64,000 nt of DNA, from assembly GCF_003633615.1 (NCBI RefSeq), contig NZ_RBKU01000001.1, positions 4,712,001 to 4,776,000 on the forward strand, in the 5' to 3' direction. The notes under the pieces were generated by a model. The model was not told where the DNA came from. It did no database searches and saw only the letters and a list, made by a program, of their open reading frames with translations. The stretch is from Mucilaginibacter gracilis (GTDB taxonomy: Bacteria > Bacteroidota > Bacteroidia > Sphingobacteriales > Sphingobacteriaceae). Of this stretch, positions 17,900 through 26,430 are shown one piece after another. A program made the translations under genes and the position numbers. Within the stretch, counting starts at the first letter, position 1; the number at the start of each line of letters is the position of its first letter.

Positions 17900-19767
17900 T
17901 CCGCTAAAGATTTTTCTTCCATTTTTACAATTCCGGAATTTTCCAATTCCGTTAAAATCACTTGTATGTTAGTTATCGATTGGTTAAACATCCGTCCGTA
18001 TTGATTGGGCCGTTGTTTACTGAACGTAAAAACCACTCGCTCCTTAGCCCGTGATAGCGCGACAAAAAAGGTACATTTATCTTCATTGGGATTTTCTTGA
18101 AATTTCCAAAATGCCCCATCTTCTAAGCCAATGAAGATAACCGTGTGATATTCCAGACCTTTACTTTTATGAACCGTCATAACCGGGATGGTATCGTTGC
18201 CAACAAGTTGATCCAGAGCACCTATAATGGTGCCTGTCAAATTATAGCTTTCAATGAGCTTTTCGGTTAACTCGGTTATAATACCATTTAAGTATTTCGA
18301 GTTTTTATAAGCGGGATAAAAGGCCCTTATTCTGTCACGCCCTGCAAACTCAACAATTAAATTGACCAATGTCTTTAGTTTTGCCTCGTCTAATTCTTCT
18401 TGAGGGTAATCCTTTATTAATTGTTTGATGAATTTATGAAAAAAGACCTCCAGACGCAAAAGTTGTTCGTCTTCAAATTCGGTAAAAACGTTGCTTAAAA
18501 AAGAAAAGGTTATTGCTTTGGAATCTGAGGCCTTCTTTTTAAAAATCATGTAGAAAACGTTGATGATATACAGCGAAATCTCTTGTGTCAGAAGATCTTG
18601 GAAGGCATTCTCATCCCTCGCTTTTATACCATTCTCATTAAAATAGCGAATCAGGCCACCCGCATAATTTTCTAATTTTTGTTTAACGAGGATACAAATG
18701 TCCCGTGGTTTCAAACCGTCGAATTCAATCCATTTTTTTATTTCTTTAAATAATATTTCTGTTTCTTTCTCCGGATTTTCAAATACCCATACGAAACATT
18801 CGCCTTCTTCTTCATTCCATTTCGGTGAGGGTATGGCAAAATCTGTCTTACCCAATAGGTGTTCAGTCAAATGGTTTAACAATTTCACCAACCGCGGTGC
18901 ACACCGAAAGTTCATTTTCAGAGGTAGACGGATAGCGCCTGTATCTTTCATAAAATCGTCAAAAACGGCGTCTAAAGCACCTGCCCAAAGCATAATTCTT
19001 TGCTTGTCATCACCGACCGCCGTGTATTTGCTGCCACTACCCAAAAAACACGATTTGAAAAAATCATACTGCAAATCAGTCGCATCTTGAAATTCGTCTA
19101 AAAAGACGTACTGGTACGTTTCCTGTAGATATGCTTTAATCTTAGGGTTTGTATTAATGATTAATTCAGCCAAACGCATTATCATCTTAAAGTTCAACTG
19201 AGAAGGCGTTGCCCGAAGCATATCTTGCCATACACCATATCGAAGTTTTTTTGTCGCGCCCCTTTTATCAAGAGGAAGCTGGTCGGCGGTATGATTTTTT
19301 AACGTGATCGGTGCAGCCGCACCACGTACTTCATAGTTGGTGTCAGGATCGGCATTTTGATAATACGTCAGTGTTTCATTGTCCTTCATTGCAATCTCAT
19401 AGTCGGCACTAATGCCATAATCCTTTGGCAACGCCAACCTGAATCTATCTAAAATCTGCTTGGCAAAGGAATCGAAGGTTATAGAGTCGAAGCGCCGCGA
19501 TAATTCGTCGCCACATCGTAATTTCACACGTTCTTTGAGATTGAACGCAGCATCACGTTTGAAGCTTATAGCCAGAATGCGCGTCGGGAATTTGCAGCAA
19601 TTTGTTTGCAATAAATAGCTTGCCTTTTGCGCAAGTAACTCTGTTTTCCCTGCACCTGGACCAGCAAGCACAAGCGAATTATCAGGTAATTTTATTACTA
19701 ACAAAGCATTATCTTCTAACTCAAATCCATCTGCCGGTATCCACTCTTCAGTTTTTATTGCTTTCAT
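17896..19767 (-). CDS. UvrD/PcrA-like superfamily 1 helicase (GajB-like)
   Basis: This 623-aa protein has SF1 motifs in order: GPGAGKTE (36-43), AISFKRDAAFNLKERV (Ia), DEFQDAT (224-230), VGDDKQRIMLWAGA (III), NFRCAPRLV (IV), TVHKSKGLEYHTVIF (V) and ALSRAKERV (VI). It is shorter than UvrD (about 720 aa), with reduced 1B/2B insertions, like helicases paired with OLD nucleases. Its start overlaps the OLD stop by one base and its end overlaps sbcD by four. With the OLD gene it resembles Gabija GajB, though it is longer than the typical GajB of about 500 aa. Confidence 0.9.
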   Translation of the reverse strand: MKAIKTEEWIPADGFELEDNALLVIKLPDNSLVLAGPGAGKTELLAQKASYLLQTNCCKFPTRILAISFKRDAAFNLKERVKLRCGDELSRRFDSITFDSFAKQILDRFRLALPKDYGISADYEIAMKDNETLTYYQNADPDTNYEVRGAAAPITLKNHTADQLPLDKRGATKKLRYGVWQDMLRATPSQLNFKMIMRLAELIINTNPKIKAYLQETYQYVFLDEFQDATDLQYDFFKSCFLGSGSKYTAVGDDKQRIMLWAGALDAVFDDFMKDTGAIRLPLKMNFRCAPRLVKLLNHLTEHLLGKTDFAIPSPKWNEEEGECFVWVFENPEKETEILFKEIKKWIEFDGLKPRDICILVKQKLENYAGGLIRYFNENGIKARDENAFQDLLTQEISLYIINVFYMIFKKKASDSKAITFSFLSNVFTEFEDEQLLRLEVFFHKFIKQLIKDYPQEELDEAKLKTLVNLIVEFAGRDRIRAFYPAYKNSKYLNGIITELTEKLIESYNLTGTIIGALDQLVGNDTIPVMTVHKSKGLEYHTVIFIGLEDGAFWKFQENPNEDKCTFFVALSRAKERVVFTFSKQRPNQYGRMFNQSITNIQVILTELENSGIVKMEEKSLAE

Positions 19768-21764
19768 TATTTAACAGGGAGTTTAAGCTCTTTAGCAATT
19801 GTTTTAAACACCTTATCAAAAATTGGCGGTAAGTTGTCAAGCAACTCTTTATCGGTCATTAATGATAAGGCATGAATATGCGTTGAAGGCTTTCCTCTAC
19901 CAAGGAAATGGTAATTATACCATATCATTAATTCTTTTTGCTCATCTAAATACGTTACGCCGACAGCTTTTTCTGATTTTAACGTAGCTTGAATTGCCGT
20001 TTCCAATTTTTTTGCAAAAGCTTCAGGATCTTCGTCAACATCTGGTATTTCGGGCCCGCCACCTTTCGGGATTGCTTTTTTGTAAAAATCAGTATAGTGT
20101 TCAAGCATCAAAAAATCCAAATCCAACGGGGAGGAATAGTAGACACGATAGCCTTGAAGAAAAGATACCCAACCCATTATCAACTTAATATCTGCTTTTT
20201 TATTTAATGGCCATTTATGCATTTCATCAAGCCTTTCATCAGATAGTACAGAATCATCATCCAGCTTCAATAATTTGTTTTTATCTGCACCATTCTTTAT
20301 TAATTGTTTTAATGCGTATTTAATTCGTCCCCAACCACCGCCTTCTCTTTCAATATCAAGATCTAACAATGTAATATAAGGGATATGCAACGCTTCTAAA
20401 AGCCGCCATATGTGATTGACAAACCTGTGTCCAAGTGGTGCGAACGTTATAATATTATCATCAAAATCTGTGTCTTTAACTTCCATTAATCGATTAAAAA
20501 TAACATCCTCACTATCACCTTCCCCAATTACCACCAATTTTGAAAAATATATTTCAGGGTAGTTGTAAATCGCTTCTTTTATATATTTATAGGCTTCGCT
20601 TGCTTTTTCGGGCAAAATGATTCCGTTAACCTGTGTGTGAAAAAATTCAGTGATCCTAAAATGGTGGATAGATTCAGGGTCGAGCCGTTTTACGATAGCC
20701 GACGTATGGGAAGATAGTAATACCTGACAGTTTGGTTTTTCAGCGATTGTTTTTAAAATTTTGATGACCCTTCCTAGTAATTGCGGCGCAATATGATTTT
20801 CGGGCTCCTCAATTGCAAGTATGGTCATCAATGGTCGACTAATCCCGATAGTTTCCTCATCGTGTTCTTTTGCAAGCTTTTCCTCAATTTCTAAAAGAGC
20901 GCAAACAAGAGTAAGGTAAAACAAGGAACGATATCCTTCTCCGAGTTCATCAATATCAAATTTGCGGTGAATTGGAGTTGGACTAAATGAAATTTCAAGT
21001 TTCTTTAATATGGAATCAAAATCGCTTCCGCCAAAACCAAGTGATGTTTCCTTGTATCGTTCATCTTTATGAAATTTATCCCAATAACCGTTTATCGCTT
21101 TTTGAACTATCTCCAATTCCGGTAATCCTCTAAAGTCATCATTTATTTCAGCAATTTTCTCATCAAATTTTTCTTTGAATTCATCTTTGAAATTTATTTT
21201 ACGCAGTACCCTATATAAAATACTTCCAGAAGCATACTTCAATTGTTCTGCAGGCCGGCGTATTGCGGGGACATATAATATTTGAAATATTGACTTAAAA
21301 TGTGAGGGAACTAATTGCTTTATTTCATCGCCGGCCTCATATTCAGCTACTTTGATAAAATATGTTTTTAACTCAACACTTCCTTCTGGTTCATAATCAA
21401 TTTTTTTCCAACTTGCCTCAAGCCTTATTCTTACATAAGGGTCGGCTCCTTCCTCGTCAACAACCATATAACTGAAAAAATGAGGAATATCTGCTTTTTC
21501 TGCTTCAGAGAAATCAAGTCTTACTTCAATAGCTAATTCGCGTGATTCAAAATCTTCGGGATTTTCATCTTTTCCAATATGGAAATCCTGAAAACGTAAG
21601 TCTCGTTCATTGTGGCTACCGAATAACTTTCTTAGCGCTTCAAGCGCCGAAGTTTTCCCGGAACTATTCAACCCGATAAAAGCGGCCAAATCTTTTTTAA
21701 TATCAATGACAACTTCTTGTCCAAAAGACCTGAATCCCTTAATTTTCAACTTACTTATCAGCAT
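19767..21764 (-). CDS. OLD-family ATP-dependent endonuclease (GajA-like)
   Basis: This protein of about 665 aa has an N-terminal ABC-type ATPase with Walker A GLNSSGKT (31-38), signature-like LGEGYRS (274-280), Walker B TILAIEEPE and switch His in SSHTS. A TOPRIM domain follows with VIGEGDSED (Glu415) and LLDLD (468-470), the metal-binding acids. Class 2 OLD nucleases, including Gabija GajA, are defined by an adjacent UvrD-like helicase, as here. A TTG at 21803 would add 13 residues; the ATG at 21764, just before KLKIKGFRSFG, fits the family. It is first in the operon with helicase, sbcD and sbcC. Confidence 0.9.
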   Translation of the reverse strand: MLISKLKIKGFRSFGQEVVIDIKKDLAAFIGLNSSGKTSALEALRKLFGSHNERDLRFQDFHIGKDENPEDFESRELAIEVRLDFSEAEKADIPHFFSYMVVDEEGADPYVRIRLEASWKKIDYEPEGSVELKTYFIKVAEYEAGDEIKQLVPSHFKSIFQILYVPAIRRPAEQLKYASGSILYRVLRKINFKDEFKEKFDEKIAEINDDFRGLPELEIVQKAINGYWDKFHKDERYKETSLGFGGSDFDSILKKLEISFSPTPIHRKFDIDELGEGYRSLFYLTLVCALLEIEEKLAKEHDEETIGISRPLMTILAIEEPENHIAPQLLGRVIKILKTIAEKPNCQVLLSSHTSAIVKRLDPESIHHFRITEFFHTQVNGIILPEKASEAYKYIKEAIYNYPEIYFSKLVVIGEGDSEDVIFNRLMEVKDTDFDDNIITFAPLGHRFVNHIWRLLEALHIPYITLLDLDIEREGGGWGRIKYALKQLIKNGADKNKLLKLDDDSVLSDERLDEMHKWPLNKKADIKLIMGWVSFLQGYRVYYSSPLDLDFLMLEHYTDFYKKAIPKGGGPEIPDVDEDPEAFAKKLETAIQATLKSEKAVGVTYLDEQKELMIWYNYHFLGRGKPSTHIHALSLMTDKELLDNLPPIFDKVFKTIAKELKLPVK

Positions 21765-21976
21765 AAAGAATTTATTTATATCGCAATAAACACGGTTTAA
21801 CAATGAAAATAGGCCTAAACAATATATCGCTTATATCCAGGGAGAGTTAACGAACTTTGATCTGAGGAAATCCGAGAATTATATTGATAAGATTTATGTA
21901 GTAAAGTTAATGATTATTATAAGTAAATATTATTTAAAGAATTTTTTGACTTATATATTCAATAGTATCGACAAAA

Positions 21977-22051
21977 CGCCCCCTGTTTACACCGCTGAAA
22001 AAAGGTCAACAATGTAAACAGAGGGCGCTAAGGGCTCCGCGATGCGGAGCC
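21977..22051. repeat. Two adjacent inverted repeats between operons
   Basis: CGCCCCCTGTTTAC (21977-21990) pairs with GTAAACAGAGGGCG (22014-22027) with one mismatch around a 23-base spacer. A second perfect hairpin, GGCTCCGC-GAT-GCGGAGCC, lies at 22033-22051. They lie downstream of the 79-aa gene and upstream of the OLD operon, so they may terminate the former. The rest of 21804-22082 is AT-rich and gene-free. Confidence 0.55.
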
Positions 22052-22082
22052 GCGGGGCAATTTCAGAAATTCTTATCCACTA

Positions 22083-22322
22083 CTATCTAATCAAATATAA
22101 AATGATTGCCCCTATTATCATTAAAGTAGCTATAATATTTAGCACTCGTTCAAAAGTAGTAGTGATCAAGCTTCTACCATAAGATTTAAAATATTGTACT
22201 CCTCCAATTCCACGGCGGTTAAACCTGCGTTTGCCTATAATATAACGAAGTAGTAAGCCGATAGCCAACAATACAATGGCGTAAATGGTTATGCGGTCGG
22301 GATATGCTATTAACGTTTTCAT
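22083..22322 (-). CDS. Small two-helix membrane protein
   Basis: This 79-aa protein has a hydrophobic helix near residues 12-30 (IYAIVLLAIGLLLRYII), a basic Arg/Lys/Gly-rich loop (GKRRFNRRGIGG) and a second helix near 58-78. Similar short proteins recur in Bacteroidetes mobile islands and are sometimes mislabelled as transporter permeases. Function is unknown. It precedes the terminator-like repeats at 21977-22051, and its 5' side is separated from the DUF932 gene by the IS4-family insertion. Confidence 0.55.
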   Translation of the reverse strand: MKTLIAYPDRITIYAIVLLAIGLLLRYIIGKRRFNRRGIGGVQYFKSYGRSLITTTFERVLNIIATLMIIGAIILYLIR

Positions 22323-22377
22323 AATGGTTATTTAGGTAACAAAGGGGCTTTCGCCCAATGCCATTAAGTTAAGGCTT

Positions 22378-22419
22378 AAAATATCGTCAATAGTGATTGT
22401 GCGCTATTGACGATATTTT
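22378..22419. repeat. Perfect 16-bp hairpin at the left end of the IS4 element
   Basis: AAAATATCGTCAATAG and CTATTGACGATATTTT flank a 10-base loop. It starts 3 bases inside the left terminal repeat. It may block outside transcription or serve as a transposition sequence. Confidence 0.6.
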
Positions 22420-22503
22420 GCGACTATAAAAGAATATGATCTCACGAAAGGCAATTATGGTAGGTTTAATGATCATAAACATTGTAATCATTAATTATTA
22501 AAT

Positions 22504-22923
22504 TTGAAAAAAGACAGTGTTATGAAGTTTTATTCTAGTAAGGGGTACATTATCGTTGCTTTAATTAGTTTTTTGATAATTATGGCTATAATCAGTTTTT
22601 CGGACAAAGCTTATATAGTTACCGTTATATTGATCGCAACGCTATCTTATTTAGTTTGGATGTGGTATGATACCTATTACATGATAGATGGTGATAAGCT
22701 ATTTTATAAATCAGCTTTATTAAAAGGATCGATCAACATTAGCACCATTGTTGAAATAGTTAAAAACAAAACACAATTTTCAGGTATAAAACCATCCTTG
22801 TCAACAAAGGGGATTATAATAAAGTATAATAAATGGGATGACATTTATATCTCACCAATCGATATAGATCGATTTATCGGTGCATTAAAAAACGTTAACC
22901 CAAGCATCAAAACTATCGAATAA
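22504..22923 (+). CDS. PH-domain-like membrane protein, IS passenger gene
   Basis: This protein of up to 139 aa (TTG start, or ATG six codons later) has two N-terminal membrane helices (YIIVALISFLIIMAIISFS; YIVTVILIATLSYLVWMW). A soluble beta-rich tail follows (MIDGDKLFYKSALLKGSINI, IVEIVKNKTQFSG, ending in an alpha helix), the layout of bacterial PH-domain membrane proteins. It lies inside the IS4 ends, opposite in strand to the transposase and 10 bases from its stop. No role in transposition is obvious; it may be cargo. Confidence 0.65.
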   Translation: MKKDSVMKFYSSKGYIIVALISFLIIMAIISFSDKAYIVTVILIATLSYLVWMWYDTYYMIDGDKLFYKSALLKGSINISTIVEIVKNKTQFSGIKPSLSTKGIIIKYNKWDDIYISPIDIDRFIGALKNVNPSIKTIE

Positions 22924-22933
22924 TTGCTTTTGT

Positions 22934-24265
22934 CTAAATAGCCCTCTTATAATTAGTTAATGCCTCGTACTTGCTTCTCGACTTGTTGTTTTTCCTACAA
23001 TGAGGATATTTTCGATTGTGCCGAACAGGTTCGAGGTGATGAATAAACAATTCTTGTAAATTGAGTAGGATTTTTTCAGGATTGTGTGTTATAAACAAAT
23101 CTACAATCCTGTTTTTCATTATGCCAAAGGCGATATTTCTGTTGATTTTATACGGGTGCAATCTTTTTGAAGTAATCAGATCTATCCTTTTTTCACAAGG
23201 TTTTGCGATAATTGCCTGTAAGTTAGACAAGAAGAAAGTAATATAAAAATCCTGCATGATAGTAATAACTCGCTGTCCACTGAAAGCTTCCAATTGTAAT
23301 TGATTTTTGATTGCGCTAAAACTAGTTTCAATCCCCCAACGCATAAAATATAATTCTTTGAAAATTTCTTGCGGGTAGTCCTTTTTGTTGAAAAGGTTGG
23401 TTGCCAATACTTCTATCGTACCATCGTCAAGGATAACCTTTATTAACCGCACGTTGATAGTTGAACCAAAGGGAACGACAAATCCATGTTTGTATAACTC
23501 ATCTGATGAGTATTTATTCGCTCTGAATGCAACAATTGTGTCGTTATTATCACTACTAACAAAGTCTCTTATTTCGTATGTAAATCTTAGCGGGCAACGC
23601 ATGATAAAAGGTTGTGGCTGTTCTTTATTTTGGTGTAGGTAGAAACTGATAAAGCCTGGATAACCACGATCATAGATCAACAACATATCAGATTCATAAT
23701 ATTGCACCCATTGTTGCGCCATTCTCTGTTCGGATATTTTCACTGGATACAATTCAGTTCTTATTGCAATACCATTTAGTATATCATAAGCAGCCAGTGC
23801 TTGCCCCATTGGAAATTTTTTCTCGCTTTTATTGCTTTGAGTGCCAAAATGATTAATGACTTCATCGTAATGAATCAAATTTATTATTGACCCATCTACA
23901 GCAATAACTCGCATTCCATTCCAACGCTTAATATCTTGTCGATAATGCTCATAGAAACTTTGTACCAAAACTTCATTGAGGCAAGCAAAGAATAAATCTT
24001 TGATTTTCATCCGTTGCTGACAAAACGCTGATTTACTTACTATTAGGTCATCTATATCCAGCCAGTTATAAAATTCAGCGATTTCAACACTATAACTCTT
24101 CCGAAAAAAATTAATTAATAAAAGAACCAACCGCTCAAACCCTAACTTTCTATCGCGGGAGAAATCCGTTTTTGAGTGTGTGAATAATTCCCTTAGCTCT
24201 GTTTGAGTGGCAGACTCTGTAATAAAGTTCTTTAGGTCGTTAATGATTTTAATGTTTACAGACAT
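22934..24265 (-). CDS. IS4-family transposase
   Basis: This 443-aa DDE transposase has Asp124 (IAVDGSIINL), Asp199 (LIYDRGYPG) and Glu313 within the IS4 YREK signature: Tyr306, Arg309, Glu313 and Lys320 in YFMRWGIETSFSAIK. The large beta-strand insertion between the second Asp and Glu is present (about 210-300). The frame is complete, so it is probably active. A stable hairpin lies just upstream of the start (24293-24319). Confidence 0.95.
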   Translation of the reverse strand: MSVNIKIINDLKNFITESATQTELRELFTHSKTDFSRDRKLGFERLVLLLINFFRKSYSVEIAEFYNWLDIDDLIVSKSAFCQQRMKIKDLFFACLNEVLVQSFYEHYRQDIKRWNGMRVIAVDGSIINLIHYDEVINHFGTQSNKSEKKFPMGQALAAYDILNGIAIRTELYPVKISEQRMAQQWVQYYESDMLLIYDRGYPGFISFYLHQNKEQPQPFIMRCPLRFTYEIRDFVSSDNNDTIVAFRANKYSSDELYKHGFVVPFGSTINVRLIKVILDDGTIEVLATNLFNKKDYPQEIFKELYFMRWGIETSFSAIKNQLQLEAFSGQRVITIMQDFYITFFLSNLQAIIAKPCEKRIDLITSKRLHPYKINRNIAFGIMKNRIVDLFITHNPEKILLNLQELFIHHLEPVRHNRKYPHCRKNNKSRSKYEALTNYKRAI

Positions 24266-24292
24266 AATACAGCTATAATTTCCTGTAAAACT

Positions 24293-24319
24293 AAAGAACC
24301 GGATGGTGTCCGGTTCTTT
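24293..24319. repeat. Perfect 11-bp hairpin upstream of IS4 transposase
   Basis: AAAGAACCGGA, TGGTG and TCCGGTTCTTT form a perfect stem between the right IS end and the transposase start. It may limit transposase expression from neighbouring transcripts. Confidence 0.6.
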
Positions 24320-24377
24320 ACTGTAGAGTAAGTATTCAAGTCCTTAACTTAATGACATTGGGCTTTCGCCCCTTTGT

Positions 24378-25439
24378 TTAGTTGCGTACAAATTGGTTTT
24401 CACCTGTCTTTTCAAACTCTTTACAAAGCTGAAAAGCGATTTGTGTTTTGGTAAAACCGCTACCAAATAAGATGGTTTTCAATTTTACTTCTTCATTTTT
24501 GTATTGTTTCACATTTTGCATGTACCCGCTAATTGCATTATATGCTCCAAACAATGTTCCCCGTGTGGTGTCCATTTGTTGGGTGGGGTGACTAAAAGCA
24601 AATTCGCAAACCTTTTCTACGGTGTTTAAAAACTGGCTGCTATACTCGTCTATATTTTCATCCAGTACATTTTGCAATACTTCCTTGCTTGGTGCCATCG
24701 CTTGTTGCACTAACTTTAGCACCTGTTTATCAGTTATACGGATATGTGCCCAGCGGTTGAATATTCCGTTTAATTGTTCGCTCATGACATTGGATATGCC
24801 CATCACCTTGTGGGCTTGTTTTAAGCGTTCCTGCGCACTTTGCGTGTGCCTTATCTTTACGCTATTGGTCATATTGCCTAAAGCAGCGTGTAGCGTGTTA
24901 TTACACACAATACGGGTAGGTGTAAATGCTGCGGTAATACTGCCGTAACCATCATGAGAAGTGGTTAAAAAAAGGTATTTTTCGATCAGGTCGTCATTAC
25001 CTACACGGATATAACCCGGCAATTTAGCGGTAATAAATATCCGCTCACCATTACCTAATGCCCCACAGGTTTCATATAATACTCCATCGCCACCGCCGAC
25101 AATGGCATCAAAAAAACTGAACGCCTCCCGGTTTTGGATGACCTCGTAATCATTACCCACTACGCCTAATACCCGCTCGGTGTCTGCCCTGACTGTAGCA
25201 AAATAGTTGGGCACTTGTATATCGGGTATTGCCTCGTCATTGTTCCAAAGATGGTTATTGGTGTCGTGGGTAAATAGGAGACGTTTTTCTACCATGTAGT
25301 CCAGCCCTGCAAATTGTATCGCTTCGCTGCTGGTCGGGTAACGGTCAATAATTTGACCTAAATTATGCCAAGCTTTTTCCTTTACGCTCATAAAGCTGTG
25401 CTGGCCTGTTTTTCCGTTGAAATTTATTTGATGTGCCAT
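24378..25439 (-). CDS. DUF932 (phage/plasmid-like) protein
   Basis: This 353-aa protein has the DUF932 N-terminus AWHNLGQIIDRYPTSSEAIQ, the core VVGNDYEVIQNREAFSFFD and TSHDGYGSITAAFTPTRIVCNNTL. The family is common in plasmids, phages and conjugative elements and has no firmly established function. The stop lies 7 bases from the split terminator hairpin at 24361-24380. Upstream on the same strand are two tiny genes and a 203-aa gene, a set typical of Bacteroidetes ICE or plasmid backbones. Confidence 0.88.
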   Translation of the reverse strand: MAHQINFNGKTGQHSFMSVKEKAWHNLGQIIDRYPTSSEAIQFAGLDYMVEKRLLFTHDTNNHLWNNDEAIPDIQVPNYFATVRADTERVLGVVGNDYEVIQNREAFSFFDAIVGGGDGVLYETCGALGNGERIFITAKLPGYIRVGNDDLIEKYLFLTTSHDGYGSITAAFTPTRIVCNNTLHAALGNMTNSVKIRHTQSAQERLKQAHKVMGISNVMSEQLNGIFNRWAHIRITDKQVLKLVQQAMAPSKEVLQNVLDENIDEYSSQFLNTVEKVCEFAFSHPTQQMDTTRGTLFGAYNAISGYMQNVKQYKNEEVKLKTILFGSGFTKTQIAFQLCKEFEKTGENQFVRN

Positions 25440-25443
25440 GATG

Positions 25444-25620
25444 TTAATTTTTAGATGATTTGGTATTCATTTTTATTATCTCCGTTTGCAGCACCTGCAC
25501 ATTTTCAGTATCCGTTAATTGCAGTATGATATCATCCTGCAATTCCTGTATCGCATCGCGTATGTGCTTGTGCGTGGTCGTGATGGTGCATTTCACCAAT
25601 AAAAAAATCCGGTCTTCCAT
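25444..25620 (-). CDS. Small conserved-looking protein, 58 aa
   Basis: ATG at 25620, stop at 25444. The product begins MEDRIFLLVKCTITTTHKHI and is largely helical, with a predicted amphipathic segment IRDAIQELQDDIILQLTDTE. It lies 4 bases from the DUF932 start and 4 bases after the 42-aa gene stop, so it fits the operon tightly. No family recognised. Confidence 0.55.
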   Translation of the reverse strand: MEDRIFLLVKCTITTTHKHIRDAIQELQDDIILQLTDTENVQVLQTEIIKMNTKSSKN

Positions 25621-25624
25621 AACC

Positions 25625-25753
25625 TTAGTTTTGATAGGTACTTAAAAAGTCGTTATACTCAAACTGAAACCGTTCGGGGGTTTCTTTTGCTAATTGTTCT
25701 GCGTATCCCTCCCAAAATATTTGGTCGGTGAACTCTATAAATTGCTCGTACAT
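25625..25753 (-). CDS. Small acidic protein, 42 aa
   Basis: ATG at 25753, stop at 25625. It begins MYEQFIEFTDQIFWEGYAEQ and ends FLSTYQN. It is rich in aromatic and acidic residues. It lies between the terminator at 25786-25812 and the 58-aa gene, as a plausible first gene of the DUF932 unit. Unknown function. Confidence 0.45.
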   Translation of the reverse strand: MYEQFIEFTDQIFWEGYAEQLAKETPERFQFEYNDFLSTYQN

Positions 25754-25785
25754 CTTAATTCCTGTTTTTTGTAAAACCATAAAAA

Positions 25786-25812
25786 ATGCTCCCGGCAAAA
25801 AGCCGGGAGCAT
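25786..25812 (-). terminator. Strong terminator after the 203-aa gene
   Basis: ATGCTCCCGGC, AAAAA and GCCGGGAGCAT form a perfect 11-bp stem. Read on the minus strand it is followed by TTTTTT, so it terminates the gene at 25819-26430. Confidence 0.85.
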
Positions 25813-25818
25813 ACTTAA

Positions 25819-26430
25819 TTAGCCATGTTGCGGGAACACAATGTTTGCTTCGATTTCACCCAATTTTTCATGGCAGGCATCAAAAATGAATTGCGTAACC
25901 ATGCGGATAAGATTTGGCGTGTTGGTGATAAACTCCCGGCCTTTATCATCTTTGATAATCAATTTGCAACCCTGATACGGGTTGCTTTCCAACTCGTCGT
26001 TTTCTTCCACCAACTTTACCTCGAAATCTTCCAACGTTTTGATGCGACCGATCAACGCCAAACGCTGGATGGTCAGGCGGTGCAGGTTACCCACCGATTT
26101 TAGGGTCTGCTCTAAGTTTAATGCAGGTTTGATATATTTAATTTCTGCCTTTTGCACTTCCCCGGCTATTGGCTGCTCTTGTTGTTCGGGTGCAGCGTTA
26201 GCGGGTTGGTTATCCACTGCAACGGTATCACCGGCCTTTGTTTCACCGGCTTGGGTTGCCTCAATTTTCGCAGCCTCGGCGGGTTTTTCATCTTTTGCGG
26301 GTTCATCTTGTTTAGCTTCCTTTCCTGTTAAGTTTGGACGGTTCTCTGTCCTTGGTGCATTGTTGTTTTTTGCGTTAGTACCTTGTACTTGCTTTGCATT
26401 TTTTTCTGCTGTTTTCATTTTGTTAAGCAT
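25819..26430 (-). CDS. Hypothetical mobile-element protein with low-complexity N-terminus
   Basis: This protein of up to 203 aa (MKTAEKN four codons in is an alternative start) has an N-terminal half that is disordered and rich in Ala, Glu, Lys and Gln. A folded C-terminal half follows: LNLEQTLKSVGNLHRLTIQR, a helix with KTLEDFEVKLVEENDELES, then CKLIIKDDKGREFITNTPNL and a final helix. Such proteins accompany DUF932 genes in Bacteroidetes mobile elements. I cannot assign a function; replication or partition is only possible from context. Confidence 0.65.
   Translation of the reverse strand: MLNKMKTAEKNAKQVQGTNAKNNNAPRTENRPNLTGKEAKQDEPAKDEKPAEAAKIEATQAGETKAGDTVAVDNQPANAAPEQQEQPIAGEVQKAEIKYIKPALNLEQTLKSVGNLHRLTIQRLALIGRIKTLEDFEVKLVEENDELESNPYQGCKLIIKDDKGREFITNTPNLIRMVTQFIFDACHEKLGEIEANIVFPQHG

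Larger units (their letters stand above)
22356..24360. mobile_element. IS4-family element, 2,005 bp, with passenger gene
   Basis: Terminal inverted repeats CAATGCCATTAAGTTAAGG (22356-22374) and CAATGTCATTAAGTTAAGG (read inward from 24360) match at 18 of 19 positions. Both flanks carry GGCTTTCGCC (22346-22355 and 24361-24370), a 10-bp target duplication typical of IS4. It holds a YREK transposase on the minus strand and a PH-domain-like gene on the plus strand. Removing it restores AACAAAGGGGC-TTTC-GCCCCTTTGTT, an 11-bp hairpin, so it landed in the loop of a terminator behind the DUF932 gene. Confidence 0.92.
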
